From the NCBI GenBank assembly GCA_003290165.1, contig QNQO01000685.1, positions 310,001 through 374,000 on the forward strand: a DNA stretch of 64,000 nt. The letters are read 5' to 3'. Shown in pieces: positions 1 to 10,819 of this stretch (positions within the stretch are counted from its first letter, which is position 1; the number at the start of each line of letters is the position of its first letter). Under the pieces are notes generated by a model that ran no database searches, was not told where the DNA came from, and saw only the letters and a list, made by a program, of their open reading frames with translations. The position numbers were made by a program, and so were the translations under genes. The stretch is from Berberis thunbergii (Eukaryota; Streptophyta; Magnoliopsida; Ranunculales; Berberidaceae).

Positions 1-1839
1 TTTTATCTAAACAATCAGATGCAGAGAAAATGGAATACCGGTCGTTTATCAGCTTCAGTTGATTGCATTCGGTTTCTTCTGCGACAAGGGTTGGCTTTTC
101 GTGGTGATGATGAATCAATAAATTCAATTAACCAGAGAAATTTTTTGGAGCTTTTACAATATACAGCTAATCACAATGAAGAGATCAAGAGCGTGATTCT
201 AAAAAATGCTCCAGAGAACCACAGACTCACTGCACCTGATATTCAAAAAGATATTACACGTGCAGCTGCATGTGAGACTACTCTTGCTATACTCAAAGAT
301 CTTGGAGATGCATTCTTTGCCGCTTTAATTGATGAGTCTCGTGATGTATCAGTTAAAGAGCAAATGGTTGTTGTCTTACGCTATGTGAACAAGAAGGGAT
401 GTATACTCGAGCGTTTCCTTGGAATTATGCATGTTACTGAAACAAAGGCAATTTCACTCAAGACAACACTTGTAAAAATGTTTTCTGATCATAAGTTGAA
501 TATAACGAGGTTACGTGGCCAAGGTTATGATGGGGCGAGCAATATGCAAGGCGAATTTAACGGACTTAAATATTTGATTCTCAAGGAAAATAAGTTTGCA
601 TTTTATGTACATTGTTTTGCGCATCAGCTTCAGTTAGCGCTTGTACATGTTGCAAAGAATCATCCTCAGATTGCTTTACTCTTCAACTTGGTTTCAAGTG
701 CGGTGAACATTGTTGCACCCTCATGCAAGCGTCAGAAAATTTTTCGAGACAAACAAGCTATTAAAATTCTTGAAAAGCTCAATAGTGGCGAACTATCAAG
801 TGGTCAAGGGTTGAATCAAGAAACCAATTTCAAACGACCTGATGATACACGTTGGGGGTCATACTATAAAACCTTAATAAGTTTGCTTCTTAATTTTTCT
901 TCAGTGATTGATGTGCTCCAAATTGTTGTGAAACATGGTTTAAACTCAGACCAAAAGGGAGAAGCATATGCTTTATTAGATTCTATGCAATCTTTTGAGT
1001 TCATCTTCAATTTGCACTTAATGAAGGATATATTGGCAATAACCTGGGATTTGTCAATAGCATTACAAAGAAAAGATAAAGATATTGTCAATGCGATGAC
1101 CTTAGTTAAAATTTCCAGACAACGATTGCAAATGATGAGGGAAGATGGATGGAATATACTTGTGGACAATGTTGCTTCATTTTGTGCAAAACACGATATT
1201 GTTGTTCTTGAGATGGATGATACATTTATACAACGAGGAAGATCATGACGCAATACTGAAAAATTAACCAACCTATATCATTATCGAGTTGAATTATTCT
1301 ATACCAGCATAGATATGCAACTCCAAGAGCTAAATAACCGCTTTGATGAGGTGAACACCGAATTGCTTCTTTATATGGCATGCTTAAATCCAAGTGAGTC
1401 TTTTTCAGCTTTTGATAGTCAGCGGTTGATTCGGCTCGCTCAATTTTATCCAGCTGATTTTTCAAATGTTGATCTTATGGTACTTCATGATAAATTGGAA
1501 ACTTATGTTATTGATATATGTTCCAACAATGAATTTTCAAATGTCAATGGACTCAGCGGTTTAGCTAAGAAGATGGTTGAGACCAAGAAGGAATTTGTCT
1601 ATCCCCTGGTTTATTTACTCATAACATTGTCACTCATCCTACCAGTTGCCACCGCTTCAGTTGAGAGAGCATTTTCTACTATGAATATAGTGAAGAGTCG
1701 GTTACGAAATCGAATGGGAGATGATTGGATGAATGATTGTTTAGTTACGTATATTGAAAAGGAAGTTTTTGATGACATTGACAACGAAGCAATCATGAAA
1801 CGATTTCAGGGTATGAAAGCGTGTCGAAGCCAGTTGTAA
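1..1839 (+). pseudogene. hAT transposase (DUF4371 + hAT C-terminal dimerisation domain), one in-frame stop
   Basis: The frame is open from base 1 and continues past the left edge, so the N-terminus (including any TTF zinc finger) is not seen. A 409-codon open stretch (19-1248) carries the RNase-H-like DUF4371 region: IDESRD (first catalytic Asp), GQGYDGASNMQG (second Asp) and VHCFAHQLQLAL follow in family order. The same frame continues from 1249 to 1839 and holds the C-terminal dimerisation domain, with the signature SVERAFSTMNIVKSRLRNRM. The two halves are separated only by TGA at 1246-1248; there is no frameshift. The stop sits where CGA (Arg) would be read, the change expected from deamination of a methylated CpG. 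In life the protein would bind and cut its own transposon ends in the nucleus. As written the dimerisation domain is lost, so this copy is probably non-autonomous unless the stop is read through. Confidence 0.85.
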
Positions 1840-2109
1840 TATTTTTTTATTCTAACTGGGGAGGGGGAAGGGGGAGATAGAGTTTTTTGGTATTCATGGA
1901 TGTAGATATGTAAAAGTTCAAATTATAGAACTCTATTTTTGTATATCCAAAGTGGTCTTCATCTTTTTTTTGAATGAAAATCTTTTATTATATTAGATGA
2001 AGTTTTGTATAGTCATTTATGTCTTGTTCAAGTTATATATATATATATGTTAAAGTAACTAATTTTTATATTATATTTATCATATTTAATTAATTATGAC
2101 ATCACTCCG

Positions 2110-2110
2110 C

Positions 2111-2139
<29 letters not shown>
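2110..2139. repeat. Poly-C run of about 30 bases
   Basis: An uninterrupted run of about 30 C residues just inside the right terminus of the hAT element. C-rich runs at this place are usual for the family, but a homopolymer this long is also prone to length error in assembly. Confidence 0.8.
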
Positions 2140-2141
<2 letters not shown>

Positions 2142-2174
2142 AACAAAAATCCTGGCTCCGTTACTGTCAGATGC

Positions 2175-2533
2175 TTCTAAGTTCCAAGAGACAATGTATT
2201 ATTAATAAAATGGAAACAGAAATGATAAATGTGATGCTATACCCATCTTAGGGCTTCTAAAGGACGGAAAAATAGGTGTTGTCATAACTAGCGTCAATCA
2301 ATAAGGTCAATTCCGAGGTCTCATCTTGAAGAAGAGATGACCTTTCTTCCACATCTCTCTCTTTGACCGATGTGAATTCACTTTTTCTCAATACAAATCC
2401 ACCCATGGCACTTTAAAATGAGGGTTGTAAGGGTCGAGTGGGAAGTGAAGATACTCTCATTAAGCACGCTACCATTTCAAATTGGAAAGCGCTCAACGTC
2501 AAGACTAAAAAGGCCCCTTCCCTTTTGACACCA
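2175..2533. other. Intergenic stretch, no feature recognised
   Basis: About 360 bases between the hAT element and the next TIR element. No conserved reading frame, RNA gene or repeat was recognised. An open frame beginning at 2438 is short, starts with a non-ATG codon and runs into the neighbouring repeat. Confidence 0.5.
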
Positions 2534-3267
2534 CCGGGGTGGGTACCGAATGGGATGGACCTCCTATCGTATCCCGTCCCCTTTGTTCGGGTTCAGAAGG
2601 GATATATCTCATCTCATTTCAAACAGATTTGGGATGAACATGTACTAAATAGTCCTTTAATGAAAAAAAATTCATTTTACATTGCTCATACACAAATAAT
2701 GTCAAATTTATGTACGTATAATTATTATCGTAACAATATTAAATGTCATACAAAATTTATAGTCCAATAAACTTACAATTTTTTTATGTTAAATATCATT
2801 TGTGTGATACATTAACCAATAGTTGTACATATAACTCATAATGCAAAACTAAAACAAACCATCATTTGGCTTTAATTTCTATAAGAATAATTGTCCTATA
2901 ACCAATCTAAAAGATGAAAATGCATAAATTTTCATGGGTTCTATTTGACCTAAAATATCCAAATTAAGTTTGTATCTAAACAAAGAGTACCAAATCAAGA
3001 AAGTACGTTTTCAAATAGTAGATGTTTTGATTTAATTTCGACATATCCAAAATTTTCTTTTAAAAGAGTAGTTTGATTATAATTAATAATAATAAATATT
3101 AAATAAATAAGTTAGAGACGGGATGAACAAGATTGAAAATTTCCATCTCGATCCTATCCCACTCTAGATCGGAACGGGACGGGATCGTGATGAGTTTGAT
3201 CAATCCCAAAGGGACCCGAAAAAAATCGGGATGAGACTGCAATCGCGGAATGGGATGCCCACCCTTA
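2534..3267. mobile_element. Non-autonomous hAT-type TIR element, copy A (diverged)
   Basis: The left end reads GGGGTGGGTACC and the right end GGGATGCCCACCCTTA, diverged versions of the TAGGGGTGGGCA inverted terminus seen in the copies at 7125 and 61121. The G-rich arms and an internal ACATGTACTAAATAG segment match the 7125 copy closely. It has no coding capacity. An 8-bp flanking duplication is not obvious; the nearest direct repeat is TTTGACACC at 2524-2532 and 3277-3285, which would leave nine unexplained bases at the right end. It is therefore an old or rearranged copy. Confidence 0.65.
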
Positions 3268-4679
3268 ATTCTCATATTTGACACCCCTTTTTAACCTATT
3301 TAAGTGGCACCACCAACAAAAGGCTTTCTCCAACACGTTTCTCAAAATTTTGGCAAAAATTTTGGTTCGATTATGGCGAGATCAAAGAAACTTCTCGTAG
3401 CGTCTCTCTCCGTCCCAATCTCGCCAAAAAAGTAGCGATTGTCGACCTCTCTCGACTTATCTCTATTTTCTTGTTTCCCAAGTGCATTGGGAAGAAATTT
3501 GGATGAAGTTTGTACGTGGAAATGGATGAGTTTAGTGAGAGTGATGATGGTAGACTTGAGGATGATAATGATGGACGTGAGGCTGAACATTGTAGACGTA
3601 AGGGAGTGCATTTTGTTTTCTTAAAGTATATATATTTTAATCCATATTGTTATTATTAGGGTTAGTTTGATAATGTTGGTTGTTGTGGTTATTGTTTGTC
3701 GGTTATTTAAATTTACTTATAAGTTCATGATTTTTTTTGCGTAGGCTATTCGAATTAACCTAAGAAATTTCGATATGTCTCCTGATCATGTTGACAAATC
3801 GGAATTAGTTCAAGCTTTGGAAGAGACCAACCTTCTAGAGGTAACCATCTCATTCTTTAATTTTTTAATTAGATTACTTAATGTATGATTTTAATTATAA
3901 TTTATTTAATTTACTTAATATAGAATGATGATGATCATGTTGACAAGTATAGTCATATCGAGACAAATGGCGAGGCCTATGATTGTGATTTTGTTTTTCA
4001 AGTTAGTTTTGGTCTCCTGATTTTAAGAAATATTTCGGTGTATAAAGAAAAAAAATAATAAAAAATTTGAGGATAAATGAAATATATATAATGAATTTAG
4101 AGGGTGTATGAAATATGTGAAAAAATAAGATGCAAGTAAATAAATTTATTGAACACATTAAATGAAGCTTAAATACCAAGAAACGAAACAAACATAAAAT
4201 CAACATATAATTAGAAAATAAGGGGGTGGTTTCAAAAATCAATATATAAGTAAAAGAAATGATAATTTGAAAATAGGGGGTGGTTCAAATTTTAATAATA
4301 ATTAGAAGAAATGATAATTAGAAAAAACCTCAAAATTGTTTCGAAAAACCCTCAAAAATGTAAATTTTGGTAGTTGATTTTTGTATTTTTAGGAAAGAAT
4401 TCTCGAAAATTTTCGAAAAACCCTCGAAAAATGTATTTTTTTTCCGCCCTTTTTCTTTTCATAATTTAAAAAAACTGAAATTCTCGCTGAAGTTTCTCGA
4501 GATTTTGCAAAATCTCATTCTGTGGGTAAGGCTAAACGTGAGGCCGACAACCATGGAGTGGAAGTGCATTGAAGAAGGTAGTCGACAATAATGATAAGGT
4601 TAATTCAAATGTGTAGTTAGTACCCTGTATTTATTTTTACAAGTTTATTGTTCTTCCTAACTTTTTTTTGTATTTGTAG

Positions 4680-5540
4680 GTGTTCCCATCGAGGTCAGTC
4701 TTGATAGCTTGGTGCCAAGGCGAAGGTAGGGATAATAACATTGTTGTTGTTATTACAAAATGTGATCCCATTGACAACCAACGTAGTGAAAGGATTCAAT
4801 TTGGTTGTGAGAGGGGGAGGGAAGAAAAAAAAACAAAAAGTGCAAGAATAAGGTTGACCGTGACAAATGTCGATCAAACAATACAAAGAAATATGGTTGC
4901 CCGTTTCAATTGAGAGGGTTGCCACAAAGTGGTGACCGTAGGAAGTTGAAAGTCACTTGTGGAACCACAACCATGCTAGAGCAAAATCGCTCCTTGGTCA
5001 TTCCTATGCGGGGAAATTGAATGAAGCAGATATCAGATATTTGCAGAATATATCGACACCGGGTGTCGTGCCTCAGTACATCTTGGCATGTATGAAAGAG
5101 ATGTTTCTTAACAATGTCTCATATTTGAAGATTATCTATAATGTCATCATGAGGATAAAGACACTTCAATTACAAGGGAGAACTATTTTGCAACACATCA
5201 TGCACTTGTTGAGTAAGACTAATTACATTGAGTGGCATACTGTGGATGAGGAGATTAGAGTGAACAATATTTTTTGGGCGCATCCTGAGTCGATACAACT
5301 AGCTAAGTGTTTTCCATCAGTGATGCTTATGGATAACACTTACAAAATCTATCGCTATCGAATGTCACTTTTTGATATTGTAGGTGTTACATTGACCAGG
5401 AAGACTTTCAATGTTACATATTATTTTATGTCTTATATGCTTAGGCTTTGAAAAAATTATTATGGATTTTAGCATACAACTTCCAGACCGTGTTTGTTAC
5501 TGATAGAGAGTTGAGTTTGATCAAGGTCATTGAGTGAGTT
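4680..5540 (+). pseudogene. MULE transposase relic (FAR1-like, MULE domain)
   Basis: Conceptual translation gives a FAR1-like DNA-binding segment (FPSRSVLIAWCQGEGRDNNI then IQFGCERG and YGCPFQLRG, LKVTCGT). A one-base loss near 4960 shifts the frame into NHARAKSLLGHSYAGKL. This is followed by the typical MULE transposase order: IEWHTVDEEIRVNNIFWAHP, SVMLMDNTYKIYRYRM (catalytic Asp in MDNTYK), LFDIVGVT, then after a stop near 5450 the motif VFVTDRELSLI. The longest clean piece is 4957-5451, which has no ATG start. Frameshifts and stops mean no transposase can be made. It would have cut the element's own termini in the nucleus. Family recognition is strong; exact exon limits are not. Confidence 0.75.
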
Positions 5541-6072
5541 TTTCAAGAGCAAGGAGATTGTTGTACACGTGACATATAAATACAAATGTCGAGAAGAATT
5601 GCAAATAATTTGTTTTGTGCTAATGAAAATAGCAGGGTATCTAACCTCCAACGAACGATTTCCACGGGCTACCTTGGACAAACATTTGATGCAATTTGGC
5701 AAAACACATTCCTAAAGGTGCGGGTGTGATTATAAAAACTAGTGGTCGACGTCATTAAGCAAAGATTTAATGAATCCACTCCTGATCAACAGATGGTGTT
5801 AAAAAGGAAAATTCTAGAGTTCAGTTGTCCGAGTTCAACTATAATGATGGAACTGTCTGAACCTGTAGCAGGCAAAGGGAGTCCAAGCATGAGATGTCAA
5901 TAAAAAAGTACCCATCAAGTCATTAGTATGCAGAGACCCAAAATGAGCTAGATAGTCAACAAAGTATTTTTGAGCCAAAGCCGAAGTTGAAGAAGTGGAA
6001 AAGTATAAGCATAAAGCAAATTCTGTCGTTATTTGAAATGATGTTGATAGCATTGAGAATGTACTCACTGCT

Positions 6073-6560
6073 CGGAATTGTGGATTTCAATGCATAGCAA
6101 ATTTCTTAAATTACGACAAGGAAAGTGGTTGGAAGTGGGTAAGGAATTAACTACTAATGGAGCTAGAAACAAACAAAGAGTTGTGGGTTGGAATGTTGTG
6201 GGATGAAGGTGGTCAAAGATGTTTTGACTATTATGGAAGACAAGGTACGCATTGACAAAGACACTTGGGCTTGAACCCGATATGTTAGAGCTCGCGACAA
6301 ATCGATACCGGTATGTGTTTGTGTGTTAAGGGAACCAAAAGACTACATATTTTCAATATATTGAGCATACGAGTATATTTCATGTCACGCATTGCCAAGA
6401 GTGAACACTTTGTATTCTCCATAAGATATCCAAACCATCATTGCCTCAGACGACACCTACTCCGCCCTCTCACCTATTTTTCAGAAGCAATCTCATGGAA
6501 GAGTTTATTTAACATTCATCTCAAAATTGGTGATGTAAATCAAATTTGGTGATGTAATGC
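6073..6560 (+). pseudogene. OTU-like cysteine protease relic carried by the MULE
   Basis: Reading from 6073 in one frame gives NCGFQCIANFLNYDKESGWKW then VRN-stop-LLMELETNKELWVGML, and later TGMCLCVKGTKRLHIFNILS. This matches the layout of the OTU-like domain attached to some plant MULE transposases: a Cys-containing DGxCGFxAI-type nucleophile motif, then a helix rich in L/E. Two or more in-frame stops (near 6147 and 6259) make it non-functional. Its position downstream of and co-linear with the transposase supports a single ancestral element. The catalytic role is inferred from the family and was not tested. Confidence 0.55.
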
Positions 6561-7124
6561 TAAACAAGATCAAGAAGTCGGAGGAGGTCATTGATATCTT
6601 TAATTGATGTATATATGCACGTTTTTGTACATTTTGTAACTAACTTGTGTCTGTATACCTTAAAGCTGATACGAAGAAACAATCTTTGTTTTGGTGACAT
6701 ACGATGATTCGATTGTTAGAGAAGTCACCACTTTTGTATTTATGGATGATTTGTACAGTTGTGATCATTAAATTTCGTTAATATATAATTTACAATGCAT
6801 TTACTGAATACCCGTTTTACTTACGATGAAATGTTTGCGGGTGGTACTTGAAAGGTTGGAAAACAACATACGCAAACACCTATACGAGGAAAAGTATTAC
6901 ATTCACAAATTATGCAGCGAATGGCCTTTAGCACCATCCTAGGCACTTTTCGCAACATGTAATGTGATTCTTAAGCACAAAATAGTAGAAGCTCATGCAA
7001 AGGCAACCAAAACTTGATTTATTGTTGTGTTGTGTTGTGTTTTATTTATTTATTTATTTTTATTAACGTTTTTCCTTTTTTTTGTCTTCCCCATGATCAA
7101 TACATACTAAACATTCATTTTTGT

Positions 7125-7634
7125 TAGGGGTGGGCACGGGACGAGATGGACCCATCTTGTTCATTCGGGATCGGGACGGGATGAACACGTACTAAATAGT
7201 TCTCCAATAAAAAATAACAATTTTCTTTTTATCTCAAATTACTCACACACCAATAATTTCAAATTTACATCATAAATAATAATAGATATTAAATAAATAA
7301 ATATTAAATTTTTTTGGAAGACAAATAAATATTAAATTTCATTTAGAATTAATGATTCAATTAATTTAGATTTCATATAGAATTTCATCTTATATTGATT
7401 TAATTTCAACACATTCTAAACTTTAATTTAGAAGAGTATTTTGATTAAAGTTAATAATAATAATTATTAAATAAATAAATTTGGGACGTGACGGGATAGG
7501 CGGGATTGAAAATCTTCATCCCGATCCCTTCCCACTCTAGATCGGGACGGAATTGGGATGAGTTTGATCAATCCCAAAAGGATCCAAAAAAATCGGGTCA
7601 GGTTTGGGATCGCGGGATGGGATGCCCACCCCTA
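7125..7634. mobile_element. Non-autonomous hAT-type TIR element, copy B, perfect 8-bp TSD
   Basis: A 510-bp element with inverted termini TAGGGGTGGGCA at 7125-7136 and TGCCCACCCCTA at 7623-7634, flanked on both sides by ATTTTTGT (7117-7124 and 7635-7642). An 8-bp duplication and a TAGGG terminus are the marks of the hAT superfamily. G+C-rich arms (repeats of GGGACGGGAT) surround an AT-rich centre; no protein is encoded. Confidence 0.9.
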
Positions 7635-7642
7635 ATTTTTGT

Positions 7643-9500
7643 ATTTCAATCCTCACTTCAAAATACCTTCAAAAATCGACCTCGGAGGCCCCAAAATATG
7701 GATTTTTTAAGGGAACGTCAAAAGGTTTTCTGGGGGGAGGGGTTGGATTATCTTTCTTATATGTCTAGGAAAACTATAGAACTTATGAAAATTTCTAAAA
7801 GAAATTCTTAAAAAAAGTCATTTTTTTGCAGACCCATATTTTTCAGGCATCGCAAAGGACTCTGCGAGTCTTGTTCATTGGCTTGTCGTGGTCTTACGAT
7901 GGCATGTTTGGAACCATTTTAGAAGAATCAAACATCAAGATTTTTTCTTTGTTCATGCATGTCTTGGTTCTAGCCTCACTTTTTCACCACTATCAAAACT
8001 TCCTCCACTATCACCACCCCTTCATCTTCCAATACCACCATCACCACCTCTTCCACCACCATCACTACCCCTTCCTCCATCACTACCACCTCTTCCTTCA
8101 GCACCACCACCCATTCCTCCAACACCTTTCTCCTACCACCACCCTTTCTTTTACTACCATCTGGAGTACTACCTTGCTCATCCTATTCCCATTCATTTTC
8201 CAAGGTCACAGATGCAGACATTCATTGTAGCGAGTCACACTATTTCTTTTGCCTCTAGAGCAATGTTATCTTATCAACAGTCCAACCTTCATCAATAGAG
8301 GCCTTGAACAACTTAAGAGCCTCAGCCATTGCCCACTCTGCAAAGAAATGTTTGAACTTAGTTAAAACAATGAAATTTTGCATTTGACATGTATGCAAAT
8401 TTTATCAAGCATCCTATTTTTCGGTGGTTGGAAGAAAGGATGACTAATGTCATAAAATCATTCCAAATAGTCCTTACTACACTCCCATGGATGTCTCAAT
8501 AGTACACCTTGGTTTTCATTTGACATTAGATGATTCTCCCAAGTTTCAGTGAACCTCGCCCATATCTCATGTTTGGCAAAGTAGTTACTGTCAGATCGAC
8601 CTCAGTTCTTCATTTTGGCTTGAATGAGGAGATTTGGAATCACATGTATTACCTCATCTGCCTCATCACTCTATCTGGGTGATAGGGCTTTTCGACATCA
8701 AGGCATAGCAAACAAGATTAGAATTATGTGATGCTATGCAGTGGAGTTTTTCGCCTCGATTTCATATAAGGGTATAAATAACCTGATCATACAAACATGA
8801 AAGTTATTAAATTATGAAAGGAAAATCAAATTAATAAATGAGAAAGACAAGTTGGGGACATTCCTACTTAATTACTAAATTATGCATTCATAACAAATTT
8901 ACCTCTTCATGAGACATGTCATTGAGACTTCCTAAAAGTGATGATTTATTCATTCACGACCTCTACAAGTTCGGGATATTGCCACTTAGCTATGGTGGGG
9001 CAATAGCTTTCAACAGCGCATTGACATTACCCCAAAGCCTAAAATGGTCATTTTATACAACCCTATATAAAAAAAATTAGTTAGTTAAATATCTTACATA
9101 AAAAAAAGGCAAATTAACTAAAACAAAAAATTATGAAGATACCTCCAAAAGCAGTAAATATCAAGATACAAGAACACAAAACTAGTCACGCCCCATGCAA
9201 ATGTCCCAACACCATCAACTTCATCTGCAATTTCAAATATTGAATTTGAAAATTATTCCAGTCTTATCACCAAAGATATCATCCCAAGAAGAAATGACAA
9301 GTAATCCTTAAACACTTGTTTATTTTTCAGAGAATCACTTGCCTTGCTTTTACCCAACAATGCTTTAGTAAACTTCATCTCAATGTTGTCTTGTGTGTGG
9401 GTGGGTTTCAACCTCTTCAAACCAAGTAAAATTTTAAAATATAGAAATAGGACCTCAAGTCCCTCATTTGCACTGTAGGACAATCTATTAATTTTTCTAA
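7643..9500 (-). pseudogene. Transposon-associated coding relics (DUF1985/plant-mobile-domain-like), minus strand
   Basis: Read on the minus strand, an exon-like piece at about 9147-9217 (acceptor TTGCAG, donor AG/GTATCT) encodes DEVDGVGTFAWGVTSFVFLY. Further on come PTIAKWQYPELV-like words near 8960-9010 and HPWECSKDYLE-stop-FYDISHPFF near 8430-8500. These resemble DUF1985 and plant-mobile-domain proteins that travel with Ulp1/MULE and CACTA elements. The upstream open frame at 9253-9483 has words such as LFLYFKILLG that fit DUF1985. Stops and frame changes are frequent. A Pro/His-coding repeat on the plus strand at 7970-8160 is the reverse of a Gly-rich tract here. The family assignment is tentative. 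Confidence 0.35.
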
Positions 9501-10136
9501 TTCAAGTCCTTGAAAGAGCATATGCTTTGCATTGTGCAAAATACGTTTATAATTCTATAGCCTTTCCATTGTTCGGTTTGAGCTGAAGTTTTGAGAAAAT
9601 TAAATACCAACATTTTGACATGCGCTTCTCGAGATCTATGTAGTTGGATAAAGGAAATTTCTCTATTAAATATCACTCATAAAGACCGTTTTATCAAAAT
9701 ATTTAATGGCAGGGACCTAAATACGTATCTCGAAGAATGATGTCAAAATGGTCCGACACTTTGACACATGGTTTCTATTGGTGATGCGTAATTTTCCAAA
9801 AATTTTCAGCTCGAACGAAGCTCTAAGAAGTTTAAAAAAAACATTGTTTTTTTGTTTGGTAGGGATTCAAATGTAAATTATGAAAATGTATCTTGCTGGA
9901 TATGAATTAGGAGTTTAAGGGACTCCAAGCCATTCCTCTATTAAAATATTTGTTGCACTTACGCACACGAGACAATCTTACCCATGTACACTAACACACT
10001 TGCGTAAGACTAGTTAGTGTGTGGCTATATCCAAATGGAACATTGGCAAAATACATGGTGACCATGGAGATTTGGTGCCATGAAGATGTTAGTCATCGTG
10101 GAGTTCATAGCATTGTGGACAAGTTACTGCAAATAG

Positions 10137-10487
10137 TAGGGTTGAACAAAAACCTGAGCAAACCGATTAAACCGACCGAACCGATTGATTCGGTTTAATT
10201 CGGTTCGGTTTAGGTTTAAACAAAATCAAAACCGAAGTGTTTGGTTCGGTTTTTGGTTTCCATGTGATTTTAATCGACAAAACCGAACTGATCGAATATA
10301 TATAATAAATAATATCTATTTTATATAAAAATAATATAATATGTTTAAAATAGTCGGTCGATTCGATTACGGTTTGCATAAATTATAATTGGTTCACTTT
10401 CGGTCTGAAAATTTTGAAACCGACCAAAGTAGGTTCGATTCACGGTTTAGGTAAAAAATTGAACCGTCGATTCGGTTTTCAACCCTA
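10137..10487. mobile_element. Short TIR element (MITE), 351 bp
   Basis: Inverted termini TAGGGTTGAA (10137-10146) and TTCAACCCTA (10478-10487) bound a sequence made of many CCGAACC/GGTTCGG words. Both sides show ATAG (10133-10136 and 10488-10491); joining the flanks would give a plausible target GCAAATAGCAAG. The superfamily is uncertain because the apparent duplication is only 4-5 bp. It lies about 330 bp beyond the DnaJ stop codon, probably downstream of the transcript. Confidence 0.6.
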
Positions 10488-10819
10488 ATAGCAAGAAGTC
10501 ACTACAAATCTTCTACAGTTAGAATAAAGCTTCAAAATTTTGTATTTGATAATCAACTATCAACAAACTTCACCATCATTCATTCTGATCTTGACTTTGT
10601 TATATAACAATTTGATAGTTTTCCGTATGAAGTGTATCGCTACACAAAAATTATTGCACACACAAGACAAAGGACACTAGCCAAGGATCTTTTTGGCTTG
10701 GCCACTATACCTTCAACGACTCATTTAATCTGTTCACCGAATGGTTTTTTTTGTGTTCTTGGACTTGCAGCCATTTCGAACATTGTTGTTGCTACACATG
10801 GAAATTCTATATGGCAGCA

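Larger units (their letters stand above)
1..2166 (+). mobile_element. hAT-superfamily DNA transposon, right-hand part
   Basis: The window opens inside an element of the plant hAT group that encodes TTF-type zinc-finger/DUF4371 transposases. The transposase reading frame occupies 1-1839. Beyond it lie an AT-rich tail, a C homopolymer and a terminus reading CCTGGCTCCGTTACTG that ends at 2166; this resembles the CAGT...GGAGCCAGG type of terminus seen in this group. Bases 2167-2174 (TCAGATGC) would be the right target-site duplication. The left end and left duplication lie outside the window, so the boundary call rests on one end only. Confidence 0.75.
3280..7100 (+). mobile_element. Decayed Mutator-like element (MULE) with FAR1-like transposase and OTU-like domain
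   Basis: Two protein relics of the MULE family lie in the same orientation with about 0.5 kb between them: a FAR1/MULE transposase segment (4680-5540) and an OTU-protease-like segment (6073-6560). Upstream short exon-like pieces such as 3745-3840, ending at AG/GTAACC, look like 5' exons of the same gene. Terminal inverted repeats and a 9-bp duplication could not be identified, so the limits are approximate and set by the neighbouring TIR elements. Confidence 0.55.

Noticed and set aside
7826..8298. Pro/His-rich plus-strand frames
   Set aside because: They are the reverse of a low-complexity Gly-rich tract in a minus-strand transposon relic; overlapping frames are equally open, as expected from a CCA/CAC repeat.
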